Source: Clostridium yunnanense
GTDB lineage: Bacteria > Bacillota > Clostridia > Clostridiales > Clostridiaceae
Assembly: GCF_016595795.1 (NCBI RefSeq)
Contig: NZ_JAENHN010000009.1
Location: 1 to 64,000, forward strand
Reading direction: 5' to 3'
DNA length: 64,000 bases
The notes beneath the pieces were generated by a model. It did not search any database, was not told the DNA's origin, and saw only the letters and a program-made list of their open reading frames with translations. The translations under genes were made by a program, and so were the position numbers. Positions 7,852-16,509 of the stretch are shown here, in pieces (position 1 is the stretch's first letter; every line of letters starts with the position of its first letter).

Positions 7852-9361
7852 TTTCTTTAAAAAAAGTGTAATTTCTCATATTGATCAAATAGATAATCTA
7901 GTACTTTCGGATGATCATATAAAGCATCTAGATACATGTGAAAGTTGTTCTAAAGAATTTAATTCACTTATATATTCTCATAATGCTTTTAAATCAGCTC
8001 TCAATGAGAATCCCGTAAATTTCACAGATAATACAGAGCACATAATGTCAAGTTTAAATAGTGTTATTAAAGCTAAAAATAATAAGAAAAAGTTAATAAG
8101 AACCTCACCACTAGTTTCTTCAAGCATATTAGCTGCCTTAATAATTATTTGTATAATTTCGATATTTAAAATTTTTAGCAATGAGCTAAAAAACAATATT
8201 TATAACAACAAAACCACCAATACTATAAGTAATGATTCCTCTATGCTTTATGATGTTATTCTTAGCAATAAGAACTTTGTTATGTTTGGAAATAGCAATA
8301 TCATAAGCTATTATTCATACGAAAAAGGATTATTAAATTCCATAGATATCAATAAACTTAATATGAATTCCACTAAGAATAAACCTTTAGTTAGCAGTAG
8401 CCCAAACGGAAAGTATATCTTTCTTTTTTCTATTGATAATAACAAAAGTATATTAATAGATACTATCAAAAATAAGACCTATGATTTAGCTATATCACTC
8501 AAATATAATAGTGAAGCTTTACTTTCTAATTTAGCCTCAAGTAATTTTATTATAGATACTTCAATAGTAAAATGGTCAGATAATGACGAGTACTTAGCTG
8601 TATTAAGCGATTATAACTTATTGAAACATCAAATTTTTGATTTAAATAATTTAGATAGTAAGACTTCTGTTGAATTATCAGCAGATACTACAAGCTTGGA
8701 GCTAACCAATTCTGGTAATGTAGTAACACATGATTATATATTTATAAACACTAATGATACCTACGATAAAAAATTAAAAATTGGTGATTTAGTTGAAAAA
8801 GATCCATATTCAATGCATCTAGATACCTTTACCGTTAACGATAGAATATTGCTACTATCTAAAAATAATAAAACTAACATGTATACATTATTAGAATACT
8901 TAAACGGTTCATTTGTCAAAATTGCCGACTTAGGAAAGTCTACTGATCTTCAATTTAATCATACTTCTAATTACAATAGTGACAATATCTACTTAGAGGA
9001 AATAAACTTCTCTGATTTAATTTCATTGCACACATTCAATCTAAATACAAAGCAAATTAATAATATAAGTATTCCGAAGAATTTAAAATTCACGTATGAT
9101 ATAGCTAGTCCCACAGGTAAATACTGGTTAAATTACCCTTACACAGCAAATGAAACAAATAGAATTATTCAATTAAATAATTCTTCAATTATTTCATCAA
9201 ACGGCTTAGTTAATCTAGATATAAGTGCTTCAGGCCTAATTGGTATAAAAGATGATAATACTATAGTATTTATAAAAAGCCTAGAAAAACCGAATAAATA
9301 TACTATAAATGAATTTAATTTAAGTAATAAAAAAATTAATACTATATACAAAAGTAAATAG
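7841..9361 (+). CDS. Transmembrane anti-sigma factor with zinc-finger N-terminus and extracellular domain
   Basis: This is a 506-residue protein. The cytoplasmic N-terminus has the anti-sigma zinc motif HxxxCxxC in HLDTCESC (about residues 29-36). A single membrane helix lies at about residues 90-112 (SSILAALIIICIISIFKIF). The remaining roughly 390 residues are outside the cell, rich in Asn, Ser and Lys, with repeated short strands such as SSPNGKYIFLFS and KWSDNDEYLAVLS that suggest a beta-propeller-like sensor fold. It is translationally coupled to the sigma gene, with an 11-base overlap and its own AAAGGTGG. Release probably needs regulated proteolysis, but the signal is unknown. Confidence 0.82.
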   Translation: MDCNFFKKSVISHIDQIDNLVLSDDHIKHLDTCESCSKEFNSLIYSHNAFKSALNENPVNFTDNTEHIMSSLNSVIKAKNNKKKLIRTSPLVSSSILAALIIICIISIFKIFSNELKNNIYNNKTTNTISNDSSMLYDVILSNKNFVMFGNSNIISYYSYEKGLLNSIDINKLNMNSTKNKPLVSSSPNGKYIFLFSIDNNKSILIDTIKNKTYDLAISLKYNSEALLSNLASSNFIIDTSIVKWSDNDEYLAVLSDYNLLKHQIFDLNNLDSKTSVELSADTTSLELTNSGNVVTHDYIFINTNDTYDKKLKIGDLVEKDPYSMHLDTFTVNDRILLLSKNNKTNMYTLLEYLNGSFVKIADLGKSTDLQFNHTSNYNSDNIYLEEINFSDLISLHTFNLNTKQINNISIPKNLKFTYDIASPTGKYWLNYPYTANETNRIIQLNNSSIISSNGLVNLDISASGLIGIKDDNTIVFIKSLEKPNKYTINEFNLSNKKINTIYKSK

Positions 9362-9489
9362 CTTTAAAATTTATCACCATAATTTTCACATAAAAATAGA
9401 AAAGAGATGATACAAATCTATTTGCACACTCTTTTTAAACTTCAACAATATATTTAAAAACTAAAAATTAGAGGAAAACTATATAAAGA

Positions 9490-9530
9490 GGCTATTGTAA
9501 GTGAACAACTTCAGTTCAACTACAGTAGCC
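9490..9530. terminator. Hairpin between convergent genes
   Basis: GGCTATTGTAAGTGAA (9490-9505) pairs imperfectly with TTCAACTACAGTAGCC (9515-9530). It lies between the convergent anti-sigma and small membrane protein genes. The T-run after it is weak in both directions, so its terminator role is tentative. Confidence 0.45.
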
Positions 9531-9544
9531 CATTTATTTCTATC

Positions 9545-9850
9545 TCATTTGTTTTTCATACTAAATAGCACTTTGAATTCTCTAATTAAAGAATATATCG
9601 ACACCACTACGATCAATATTATGCCAAATAGCTTTGATACTCTGTATAGGAAGGTAGATATTATTATAGCCATTCCGATAAGAGCAGGAGGTATAGCAAT
9701 CTCATTTATAAGCTTATCTTTTTCCTCTATGTCTTCTGCAGTTATATTATCATTTACCTTTGAAAAACTTTTGTTCCCTATCCCTACTAGATAACTTAGT
9801 AAAAGTAGTACAAATCCTACTGCGATCAGAATATACTCATATCCCTCCAT
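9545..9850 (-). CDS. Small three-helix membrane protein, unrecognised
   Basis: This is a 101-residue protein with a hydrophobic segment at residues 6-25 (YILIAVGFVLLLLSYLVGIG), a charged loop (NDNITAEDIEEKDKLINE) and two more hydrophobic segments (about 51-69 and 72-88). GGAGGAG lies seven bases before the ATG, which supports real translation over the opposite-strand reading frame. I do not recognise the family. It is flanked by a convergent anti-sigma gene and by an amino acid permease on the same strand more than 300 bases upstream, so no operon partner is evident. Confidence 0.7.
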   Translation of the reverse strand: MEGYEYILIAVGFVLLLLSYLVGIGNKSFSKVNDNITAEDIEEKDKLINEIAIPPALIGMAIIISTFLYRVSKLFGIILIVVVSIYSLIREFKVLFSMKNK

Positions 9851-10011
9851 CTACACTCCTCCGACGACATTGATAAATAAAACTGTATAACTATAAGTTA
9901 ATTAAAAATCAAATTTATCATGGTTATACTTACACCGTTATATAACCTCCTACAAACCTGAATTATATTTTATTATATGTTTATTAAATGACTAATATAT
10001 TAATTTATAAA

Positions 10012-10108
10012 AAAGTCGCTGAAGTGAGCTCTTTTAACTCATCTGCCTTTCTGAATGTATATGGAGAAACTTACAAGACAGATAAATTTATTTTTTACTG
10101 TATAGCAA
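10012..10108 (+). repeat. R3 family structured repeat
   Basis: AAAAAGTCGCTGAAGTGAG, then CATCTGCCTTTCTGAATG, TATGGAGAAACTTACAAGACAG and TTTATTTTTTACTG follow the R3 order: terminator-like 5' part, CATCTGCC, then a second small hairpin. It lies between two minus-strand genes in the plus orientation. Confidence 0.7.
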
Positions 10109-10110
10109 AA

Positions 10111-10149
10111 AATAGCTAATGAATTCAATAAATGATTTCATTAGCTATT
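10111..10149 (-). terminator. Terminator of the amino acid permease
   Basis: AATAGCTAATGAA (10111-10123) and TTCATTAGCTATT (10137-10149) are 13-bp perfect arms. They end 14 bases before the stop codon of the permease, and AAAAA on the plus strand gives a T-run on the transcript. Confidence 0.75.
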
Positions 10150-10162
10150 CCTATATTATATA

Positions 10163-11539
10163 TTATTCATTTTGTAATAAACTATGTTTTCTTCCGTAAG
10201 TAAAGTAAACTATAAGACCTATTATAAGCCATACTGCAAACCCAATCCATGTTTTAGCCTGTAGTCTTGAAAGAAGATATAAACAGCATATAACAGTTAT
10301 TATAGGTGTAAACGGAACACCTGGACATGTAAATATTCTGTTAAAGTTAGGCATTCTCTTTCTAAGCACTATTACACTTAAAGATACCACTATAAATCCT
10401 AATAGAGTTCCTATACTTAAGAATTGAACTATTATATCAAGCGGAAGTAATCCTGCTATAATAGCAGCAACAGTACCAGTTATTATAGTAGATAAATATG
10501 GTGTTTTGTGAACCGGATGAACCTTTGAGAACAACTTAGGTAAAAGCCCATCTCTAGACATAACCATGAAAACTCTTACTTGACCATAAAGTACAGCTAA
10601 AAGTGTAGATATCATACCTATAACTGCACCAGTACCAACTAAAGCTGATCCCCAGTTAATTCCTACTCTAGCCAAAGCTCCTGGCACTGCATTTTCAGAA
10701 ATTATTTCTTTAAATGGAACCATCCCTGTAAGTACAGCTGCAACCGATATATAAAGTAAACTTACTACAACAAGACACATTATTAGCCCTAAAGGTATAT
10801 CTCGTTTTGGATTTTCCGCTTCTTCCGCTGCAGTCGAAATAGCATCAAATCCTATGTATGAGAAGAAGATAGTAGCTGTACCAGCAAATATTCCTTTAAG
10901 TCCATAAGGATTAAAAGGCTTATAGTTGGCTACATCTATATGTGTAACTCCTAGTCCAACAAATAGAATTATGATACATATCTTAATTCCAACCATTAAG
11001 TTGTTTATTTTTGCACTTTCTTGCATTCCATAACACAAAAGTGCTGTTATTAAAACAATTATAAGTACAGCAGGCACGTCAATTATTCCACCTTTACTTG
11101 GTGAAGCTGCTAAAGCTTTAGGTATATTTACTCCTAAATTAGCTAATATTCCTTGGAAGGTTCCTGACCATCCTGAGGCAACAGCACTACAAGCAACTAG
11201 ATACTCAGCAGTTAAACACCACCCTATAATCATAGCTACTATTTCTCCAAAAGTAATATATGCATAAGAATATGTACTTCCTGCTACAGGAAACATAGTT
11301 GCAAGTTCCGAATAGCTAAGTCCACATAGACATGCTACTACTGCAGCTATAATAAATGATATAATTACCGCAGGTCCAGCGAGATGAGCGCCTTCTCCGG
11401 TAGCTACAAATATACCAACTCCTACAACAGCTCCAATCCCTAATGCGGCAATATCTTTAGCCTTTAAGTTCTTTTTAAGACCAGTCTTAACTGCTCCTTC
11501 AAGCATCTGCTCTGCTGTCTTTTTCTTGAAAATATTCAT
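10163..11539 (-). CDS. APC-family amino acid permease (cationic amino acid transporter type)
   Basis: This is a 458-residue, twelve-helix secondary transporter of the amino acid-polyamine-organocation superfamily. Helix 1 carries the substrate-binding glycine motif IGAVVGVGIFVATG. Other typical blocks are AGPAVIISFIIAAVVACLCGLSYSELA broken by short loops, SYAYITFGEIVA, and FFSYIGFDAISTAAEEAENPKRDIP in the middle. That last pattern, with YIGFDA and NPKRDIP, is characteristic of CAT/YfnA-like proteins. The start is placed at 11539 (MNIFKKK) because AAGGAGG sits six bases upstream; the ten codons upstream of it overlap that site. It probably imports an amino acid with protons, but the substrate is not determinable. 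It is monocistronic. Confidence 0.87.
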   Translation of the reverse strand: MNIFKKKTAEQMLEGAVKTGLKKNLKAKDIAALGIGAVVGVGIFVATGEGAHLAGPAVIISFIIAAVVACLCGLSYSELATMFPVAGSTYSYAYITFGEIVAMIIGWCLTAEYLVACSAVASGWSGTFQGILANLGVNIPKALAASPSKGGIIDVPAVLIIVLITALLCYGMQESAKINNLMVGIKICIIILFVGLGVTHIDVANYKPFNPYGLKGIFAGTATIFFSYIGFDAISTAAEEAENPKRDIPLGLIMCLVVVSLLYISVAAVLTGMVPFKEIISENAVPGALARVGINWGSALVGTGAVIGMISTLLAVLYGQVRVFMVMSRDGLLPKLFSKVHPVHKTPYLSTIITGTVAAIIAGLLPLDIIVQFLSIGTLLGFIVVSLSVIVLRKRMPNFNRIFTCPGVPFTPIITVICCLYLLSRLQAKTWIGFAVWLIIGLIVYFTYGRKHSLLQNE

Positions 11540-11849
11540 TAAAATCCTCCTTAATAGGCCCCAAAACAAATAATTTATTAATAAATAACAATATTTACTG
11601 AAAATTTGTCATCCCGTTAATATATTATATAGTAAATTATAAACATTTCAAATTATATTCCTTTTGTTTAGCAGGATTTTTATTATATATCATCATTTTC
11701 CGCTAATTTCCCCTAAATTTCTTACATAAATTTAAAAATAGTTAATTTTATATATGATTAAGTATAAATAAGGAATATTTTTCTGTTTCATTTTAACAAT
11801 CTATTATTTTAACAACATTTTATATTATTGTTTTTGGCAATATATCAAA
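11540..11849. other. AT-rich intergenic region
   Basis: This is the 310-base gap between the permease start and the end of the CBO0543-type gene. It must hold the permease promoter. I see no ORF, repeat family member or strong hairpin in it. Confidence 0.5.
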
Positions 11850-12413
11850 TTAACTTCTATCAATTAGCAAATTTATATTTTGCATACTATTAGGATGTTT
11901 TACTACCATAAAAGGTACATTAAATATATTCATAATGATTGCCAAAAAAATCAATGCTATAATCCATGTTAGCAAAGGTTTTCTATAATGGAGCGCTATT
12001 AAGGGAAATTGCACAGTATTATGTAATAATGACCACCATATACTCCAGCCGTTGGAATATACTATTATTCCAGTTATTAAATCAACTGCTTCTATAAACA
12101 TATAAATTGCTACCCACATAACAATGTAGATAATTTGGAAATATACTCTTTTAGGATAATGACTTAAGAATAATAAAGTTGTAGGAAAAAATATACCAAA
12201 TATTAATAACAACTCATCAAGAGAAGGCACTAAAAAATTTGTTGGAAACTCCCATAATACTTTATCGTGAAAAACAGCAATATAAATTAAATCTCCAAAA
12301 CCGAAAAAAAGCATAGTAGGGTAATACCTCTGCCATCTCTTCCAATCTCCCCATCTATACGCACTAATAAGAAATATGGAAAGTGGTATAATTCGCAATA
12401 ATATAAGTTTCAT
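11850..12413 (-). CDS. CBO0543-family integral membrane protein
   Basis: This is a 187-residue membrane protein with about five hydrophobic segments. RWQRYYPTMLFFGFGDLIYIAVF near the N-terminus and WSIWWSLLHNTVQFPLIALHY in the second half resemble the CBO0543 family, which is widespread in clostridia and bacilli and has no known function. AAAGGTGA lies seven bases before the ATG. No partner gene overlaps it. The upstream YcdB-domain gene on the same strand ends about 270 bases away, and a long inverted repeat lies between them. Confidence 0.7.
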   Translation of the reverse strand: MKLILLRIIPLSIFLISAYRWGDWKRWQRYYPTMLFFGFGDLIYIAVFHDKVLWEFPTNFLVPSLDELLLIFGIFFPTTLLFLSHYPKRVYFQIIYIVMWVAIYMFIEAVDLITGIIVYSNGWSIWWSLLHNTVQFPLIALHYRKPLLTWIIALIFLAIIMNIFNVPFMVVKHPNSMQNINLLIDRS

Positions 12414-12564
12414 TCGATATCACCTTTATCCTTAGTAGTAACTTTCTGTATTATAGTATTTCTAAAAGATTTTTTAATTAATCAGTATCTTTTAAATATA
12501 ATTCTAAACAATACAAGATAACATTGTTACTTAAAGATCATCTGCATTATGCTCAAAATTAAAA

Positions 12565-12639
12565 AATCATGCATTCATAGAACTTAGTAAAATGTACCTT
12601 GTCTCCAAGTTATCCTAAAATCCTATGGAATGCATGATT
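12565..12639. repeat. Inverted repeat with 16-bp arms
   Basis: AATCATGCATTCATAG (12565-12580) and CTATGGAATGCATGATT (12623-12639) pair with one bulged base around a 42-base loop. It lies 45 bases downstream of the YcdB-domain gene, so it may serve as its terminator, or be a single copy of a small palindromic element. It has no relative elsewhere in the window. Confidence 0.55.
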
Positions 12640-12683
12640 CCTATTCGTTAAGTCCATATCAAACTTATATAGTTTGAATTATT

Positions 12684-14171
12684 TTATTTGTATGCTGCTG
12701 CTCCTATAACCTCTCCACTTTCAGCATCTATATATAGCATCATCGATCTCTTATCATCAGATCCCTTTGCAACCCATGCTAATCTACAGTAATCTTCTTC
12801 ACTATACACTGCAGTAGGGTTCTCCTTCATATAACTTTCTGAATATATTAGATCTCCATTGTTTGGCACCACTATCTCCAATTTTGGTATTTGGAAGTTG
12901 GACACCCCTTTGTCATGACCAACTCCTGCATAATATGTTTTTACTTTATCTTCTGAAATCAGTATATTATTGGACTTATCAGTAAAAATTAGCGGTTTAT
13001 AGAAAGACACTATTCCTCTAAGGGTTCCGTCAGAATTTAATATTATTCTTACAGAATTATAGGGATTATATATGGTTTTATCATTAACATGTATTGATTG
13101 TGAAAAATCAGCACATATGGATCCATCAGTATTGATTACTGATGCATTGTTCTCAAATTCTGTTGGAAAACCTAAATGTTTGTAGTAATCAGAAGCTTTA
13201 TTTCTTAGGCTTTGCTCACTCAAACTTTTGTTACTTTTTGCTGAATTCACTGTATCATATCCAATAACCTTGCCACTTTGAGCGTCTACTTTCACAGTAG
13301 AATGTTCAAACTTAAGTTCATAAGTGGGCTTTACATAGTTAGTTTCTTTGTCTTTAGTGATTATATTCTTCATAGTTTCATCTGAGTTGAAATATCTTTT
13401 AATAAAATCTTTTGCATTATCCAAGGCTTGTTGTGTAGATATATTCTTATCATCATTCTCCTTACAGGTCTTAATAATGTTCTGCAGGTCATCTTTTTCA
13501 CTAATCCAAGCGCCAACAATATTATTATTGTATATAAGTGTTATTAATAGTCCTTTATTGGTATTATTCTTCTCTATATTTACAGCATAAAGTGCTAATT
13601 TTTTGCCCAAGTATTTTTTAAAGTCATACCCAAACTGCTTAGAAAGTCCATTTATCTTTTCTAATTCTAAGGTATCACCAATATTTACATTATTTATAAA
13701 CTCATCAAAAGTCTTTGGAAGACGAATATTCATATTTATAGCACTGCTTTTTACAATATTATACCCTTGCTTTTTTGAAAACTCCTCTACTGCTTTCTCA
13801 TAAACTGATAAATCATTGCCTTTAAACACTTCAACCTTTTCATCACTCTTATCTTCAAGCTTTTTTTGTGAGGTTCCCTTCGTTATATTAAAAGAATCCA
13901 TAAAAGATGATTTTAAAACTGCAAACTCTCCAACTATTACAAAAAGAAGTATGCTGGCTACTAATATCTTTATTGTCTTACTCCTTTTATACTTAAATAT
14001 ATTCTGTTCCTCAGTAACAACTTCACAAGCTAAATTGTCTTTAACCTTCTCCATCATTTCAAAAGTAGGGAAATCTATATCCTCATAGACATCTATATCA
14101 GTGATCTGATCTTTAACATCTCTATACTCTCTCTCGAAGTCTTCATATGAGCTAATAAGCTTTTTTCTCAT
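12684..14171 (-). CDS. Membrane-anchored YcdB/YcdC-domain protein, putative anti-sigma factor
   Basis: This is a 495-residue protein. The N-terminal 65 residues are cytoplasmic and highly charged. One membrane helix follows (IKILVASILLFVIVGEFAVL). The rest is extracytoplasmic and holds repeated YcdB/PepSY-like units, for example YVKPTYELKFEHSTVKVDAQSGKV broken into strands, and the closing RSMMLYIDAESGEVIGA. Start 14171 is chosen because GGAGG lies eight bases upstream; a GTG three codons earlier overlaps that site. It overlaps the upstream ECF sigma gene by 20 bases. No zinc motif is seen, so the anti-sigma role is inferred from position and topology only. Confidence 0.78.
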   Translation of the reverse strand: MRKKLISSYEDFEREYRDVKDQITDIDVYEDIDFPTFEMMEKVKDNLACEVVTEEQNIFKYKRSKTIKILVASILLFVIVGEFAVLKSSFMDSFNITKGTSQKKLEDKSDEKVEVFKGNDLSVYEKAVEEFSKKQGYNIVKSSAINMNIRLPKTFDEFINNVNIGDTLELEKINGLSKQFGYDFKKYLGKKLALYAVNIEKNNTNKGLLITLIYNNNIVGAWISEKDDLQNIIKTCKENDDKNISTQQALDNAKDFIKRYFNSDETMKNIITKDKETNYVKPTYELKFEHSTVKVDAQSGKVIGYDTVNSAKSNKSLSEQSLRNKASDYYKHLGFPTEFENNASVINTDGSICADFSQSIHVNDKTIYNPYNSVRIILNSDGTLRGIVSFYKPLIFTDKSNNILISEDKVKTYYAGVGHDKGVSNFQIPKLEIVVPNNGDLIYSESYMKENPTAVYSEEDYCRLAWVAKGSDDKRSMMLYIDAESGEVIGAAAYK

Positions 14172-14718
14172 AATCAGCACCTCCTTCTAGCTTATTATTT
14201 AGATACTTAAGCGCACGTCTTAATCTTGTTTTTACTGTAGATTCATTGGTAGAGGTTATCTTGCTTATCTCACTTATTTTCATATTATAAAAATATCTAA
14301 GCATTATAACTTCTTTCATATCAAGGCTAAGAGCATCTATAGCCCTCTTTAAATACTCTTTATTTTCTTCTCTCTCAAGCTTTTCTAAGGAATTATTACT
14401 ACACTGATCCTCAATATCTAAATTGATGTCGTAAACTTGTAGCTTTTCTCTACTTTCCTTTCTAAAATAGTCTTTTACCGAATTAGATGCTATCGCTAAT
14501 AGCCAAGCTTTTAATTTATCTTGATGCTTGTATTTCTTAATTGATCTTATAGCTTTAATAAACACTTCTTGAGTCAAGTCATAAGATATATGGTAATCCT
14601 GTGTAAGCTTGTACACAAAAGAATAAATTATCTTATAGTATTTATTAACCAAAAAATCAGCCGATTCTCTATCTCCCTTAATAACAGCCTGTATTAGCTG
14701 TTCATCATCTATAATCAT
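14152..14718 (-). CDS. ECF-type RNA polymerase sigma factor
   Basis: This is a 188-residue sigma factor. Region 2 (about residues 20-90) contains DLTQEVFIKAIRSIKKY and LKAWLLAIASNSVKDYFRK. Region 4 (about 125-175) contains LDMKEVIMLRYFYNMKISEI and TNESTVKTRLRRALKYL. AAAGGGG precedes the ATG. Its 3' end overlaps the start of the YcdB-domain membrane protein, and the two form a coupled sigma and regulator pair. It differs in sequence from the other ECF factor of the window at 7288, so the two are not a recent duplication. Confidence 0.9.
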   Translation of the reverse strand: MIIDDEQLIQAVIKGDRESADFLVNKYYKIIYSFVYKLTQDYHISYDLTQEVFIKAIRSIKKYKHQDKLKAWLLAIASNSVKDYFRKESREKLQVYDINLDIEDQCSNNSLEKLEREENKEYLKRAIDALSLDMKEVIMLRYFYNMKISEISKITSTNESTVKTRLRRALKYLNNKLEGGADYEKKAY

Positions 14719-14892
14719 CTCAATACCCCTTTTAAAATCAGTTTTACTTCATCTCATTTATGTTTTATAAAAAATCTAATATGTATTTACTTATCTCACA
14801 TATATAACGTAATTAATTATAGAAAGGTTTCACCTGTTTGTAAATTTTTCACTCTATCAATAAAATTTACTCTTGCATCTATCAGATTATAG

Positions 14893-14935
14893 TTTTCTAA
14901 ATGAAAAAATCCGCTACTGCGGATTTTTAGAAAAT
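14893..14935. terminator. Bidirectional terminator
   Basis: The core hairpin AAAAATCCGC (14905-14914), loop TACT and GCGGATTTTT (14919-14928) is extended by TTTTCTAA/TTAGAAAA. It has T-runs on both strands. It follows the small gene at 14942 and separates it from the sigma factor promoter. Confidence 0.8.
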
Positions 14936-14941
14936 CAATTA

Positions 14942-15097
14942 TTAAAACTTTTTAGCCATTATTATCGCTTCTGCGAAGGGTTCATCTATATTTTTTATCT
15001 CTTTTAGATGTCCTTGGAATATCTCTACTGGGTTTTTAGTTGCTTTTGCTTCATTAATATTATTGCTACTATTCTTTATATTTTTATCCTTCATCAT
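14942..15097 (-). CDS. Small 51-residue charged protein
   Basis: An ORF of 51 codons begins at tandem ATGs (15097 and 15094) with AAAGGAG six bases upstream and ends 14 bases before a strong hairpin terminator. The product starts MMKDKNIKNSSNNINEAKAT and ends FAEAIIMAKKF. It is hydrophilic, with an Asn/Lys-rich first half and an amphipathic second half, and has no signal peptide. It lies 24 bases downstream of the diguanylate cyclase stop on the same strand and is probably cotranscribed. I do not recognise a family. The ribosome binding site and terminator make it a credible gene. Confidence 0.6.
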   Translation of the reverse strand: MMKDKNIKNSSNNINEAKATKNPVEIFQGHLKEIKNIDEPFAEAIIMAKKF

Positions 15098-15121
15098 AAA
15101 ATTCTCCTTTTCTAAAAATAT

Positions 15122-16198
15122 CTATACATGAGATACTTTATTCTTTCCGGTTTTTTTAGATTCGTATAGAGCTTCATCTGCCAATTCATATAGTCTTTTT
15201 ATATCTCCTGTACTCTCAGGAAAGCTAGCAGTTCCTATAGATACAGTCACATATATCTCATGCTCATTTGACAAGATAAAACTATGCTTCTCTATATTAG
15301 TTCTTATCTTTTCAGCTATTTTTATAGCATTATCCTTCCCACAATCAAGAAGAATAACTGTAAACTCTTCTCCACCATTTCTAGATATAACATCGAAGGA
15401 TCTGCTACTAGCTTTTAATATACTTGCAACTTCCTTTAAAACTATATCTCCATTGTTATGTCCATAAGTATCATTAACTCCTTTAAAATTATCTATATCT
15501 ATGACTAATATAGAAAGTTTTTCATCCTTATCAACAGCATTAGCTGCCAGTTGCTTTAGAACCTTATAAAACTGTCTTACATTGTTTACTCCAGTGAGAA
15601 AATCTTGTGTAGATTCCTTCACTAACCTTACATAGAGTTTATTCATCATAAAACAATATTCTAGATAACTAAAGGTTATTGCTGACACAACAGTAGATGC
15701 TATTATAAATATACTTAAAATAAACTTAAAATCTTCTCTATAGAAATGATTTATTACTAACACTATGCTAGCCGCCACTGTATTGAATAAAGTGCAATAA
15801 GTCCACTTCTGCCAATCTCTAAGCCTATTACTAGCTATAACCCAACACCCAATACTAGTTATTATAGTTAATATTACTCCGTATATTGATCCTACATTAA
15901 CACCAAAATATATTATTCTGAAAACTGCAGTCATAATACTGCATACATATAGTGATATTCCTCCACCATGAATAACTGCAATCATTATTGCTATATTTCT
16001 AAAATCAATAACTGAACCATTATAAATGATGAAACCAAAATACATTAGTGCAATGGACAAAAGCCCTGTAAGGAAACCGAAAGTTAATTGATGAGTATAA
16101 GGATTTGCTTTTAAATGATCATACTCCTTTCTTAGCTGTGTGCCTAAACTTATGGCACTTATCAGTATTGAAAGGTTTACTATTAATTCTTTGATCAC
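15122..16198 (-). CDS. Membrane-bound diguanylate cyclase with 5TM-LYT sensor domain
   Basis: This is a 358-residue protein. The first about 190 residues are a multi-helix membrane region that resembles the 5TMR-LYT sensor domain (LTFGFLTGLLSIALMYFG, FRNIAIMIAVIHGGGIS). The C-terminal GGDEF domain has DIDNFKGVNDTYGHNNGD, the catalytic GGEEF in ISRNGGEEFTV and the late motif VSIGTASFPES. An RxxD inhibitory site (RSFD) stands five residues before GGEEF, so it should be active and feedback-inhibited by c-di-GMP. The start is a GTG at 16198, seven bases after AAAGGAGG; the further-upstream GTG overlaps that site. No c-di-GMP riboswitch was seen nearby. Confidence 0.88.
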   Translation of the reverse strand: MIKELIVNLSILISAISLGTQLRKEYDHLKANPYTHQLTFGFLTGLLSIALMYFGFIIYNGSVIDFRNIAIMIAVIHGGGISLYVCSIMTAVFRIIYFGVNVGSIYGVILTIITSIGCWVIASNRLRDWQKWTYCTLFNTVAASIVLVINHFYREDFKFILSIFIIASTVVSAITFSYLEYCFMMNKLYVRLVKESTQDFLTGVNNVRQFYKVLKQLAANAVDKDEKLSILVIDIDNFKGVNDTYGHNNGDIVLKEVASILKASSRSFDVISRNGGEEFTVILLDCGKDNAIKIAEKIRTNIEKHSFILSNEHEIYVTVSIGTASFPESTGDIKRLYELADEALYESKKTGKNKVSHV

Positions 16199-16368
16199 AT
16201 AAAAACCTCCTTTCACTCTAAAGTAACTGATTGTAGCATTTATAAAAGTTTTATTTTATTATTTGAATACAGTCACTTATTTATGTATCCACTGATACTA
16301 GACTCTAAACTTGGTAAATGAATAATTGAATTTATTATTAAAGTTCAAAAATAAAAATTAAAACGACA

Positions 16369-16411
16369 AAAAACTGTCTAAAGGTAATATTTCTACTTCT
16401 AGACAATTTTT
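16369..16411 (-). terminator. Terminator of the GH65 operon
   Basis: AAAAACTGTCTA (16369-16380) pairs with TAGACAATTTTT (16400-16411). It lies about 100 bases beyond the stop of the second GH65 gene and has a T-run on the minus strand. Confidence 0.6.
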
Positions 16412-16509
16412 TATATATAGTCCAATTCCATCTAATAAAACTAAGTGATAGTTCTTCTAACTCTTAATGGTTATAGTATTATAGAATATATATTCTATTT
16501 GGAACTGGT

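Noticed and set aside
9501-9794. Plus-strand open frame overlapping the 9545-9850 gene
   Set aside because: No ribosome binding site; the minus-strand frame has GGAGGAG before its ATG and a sensible membrane-protein profile.
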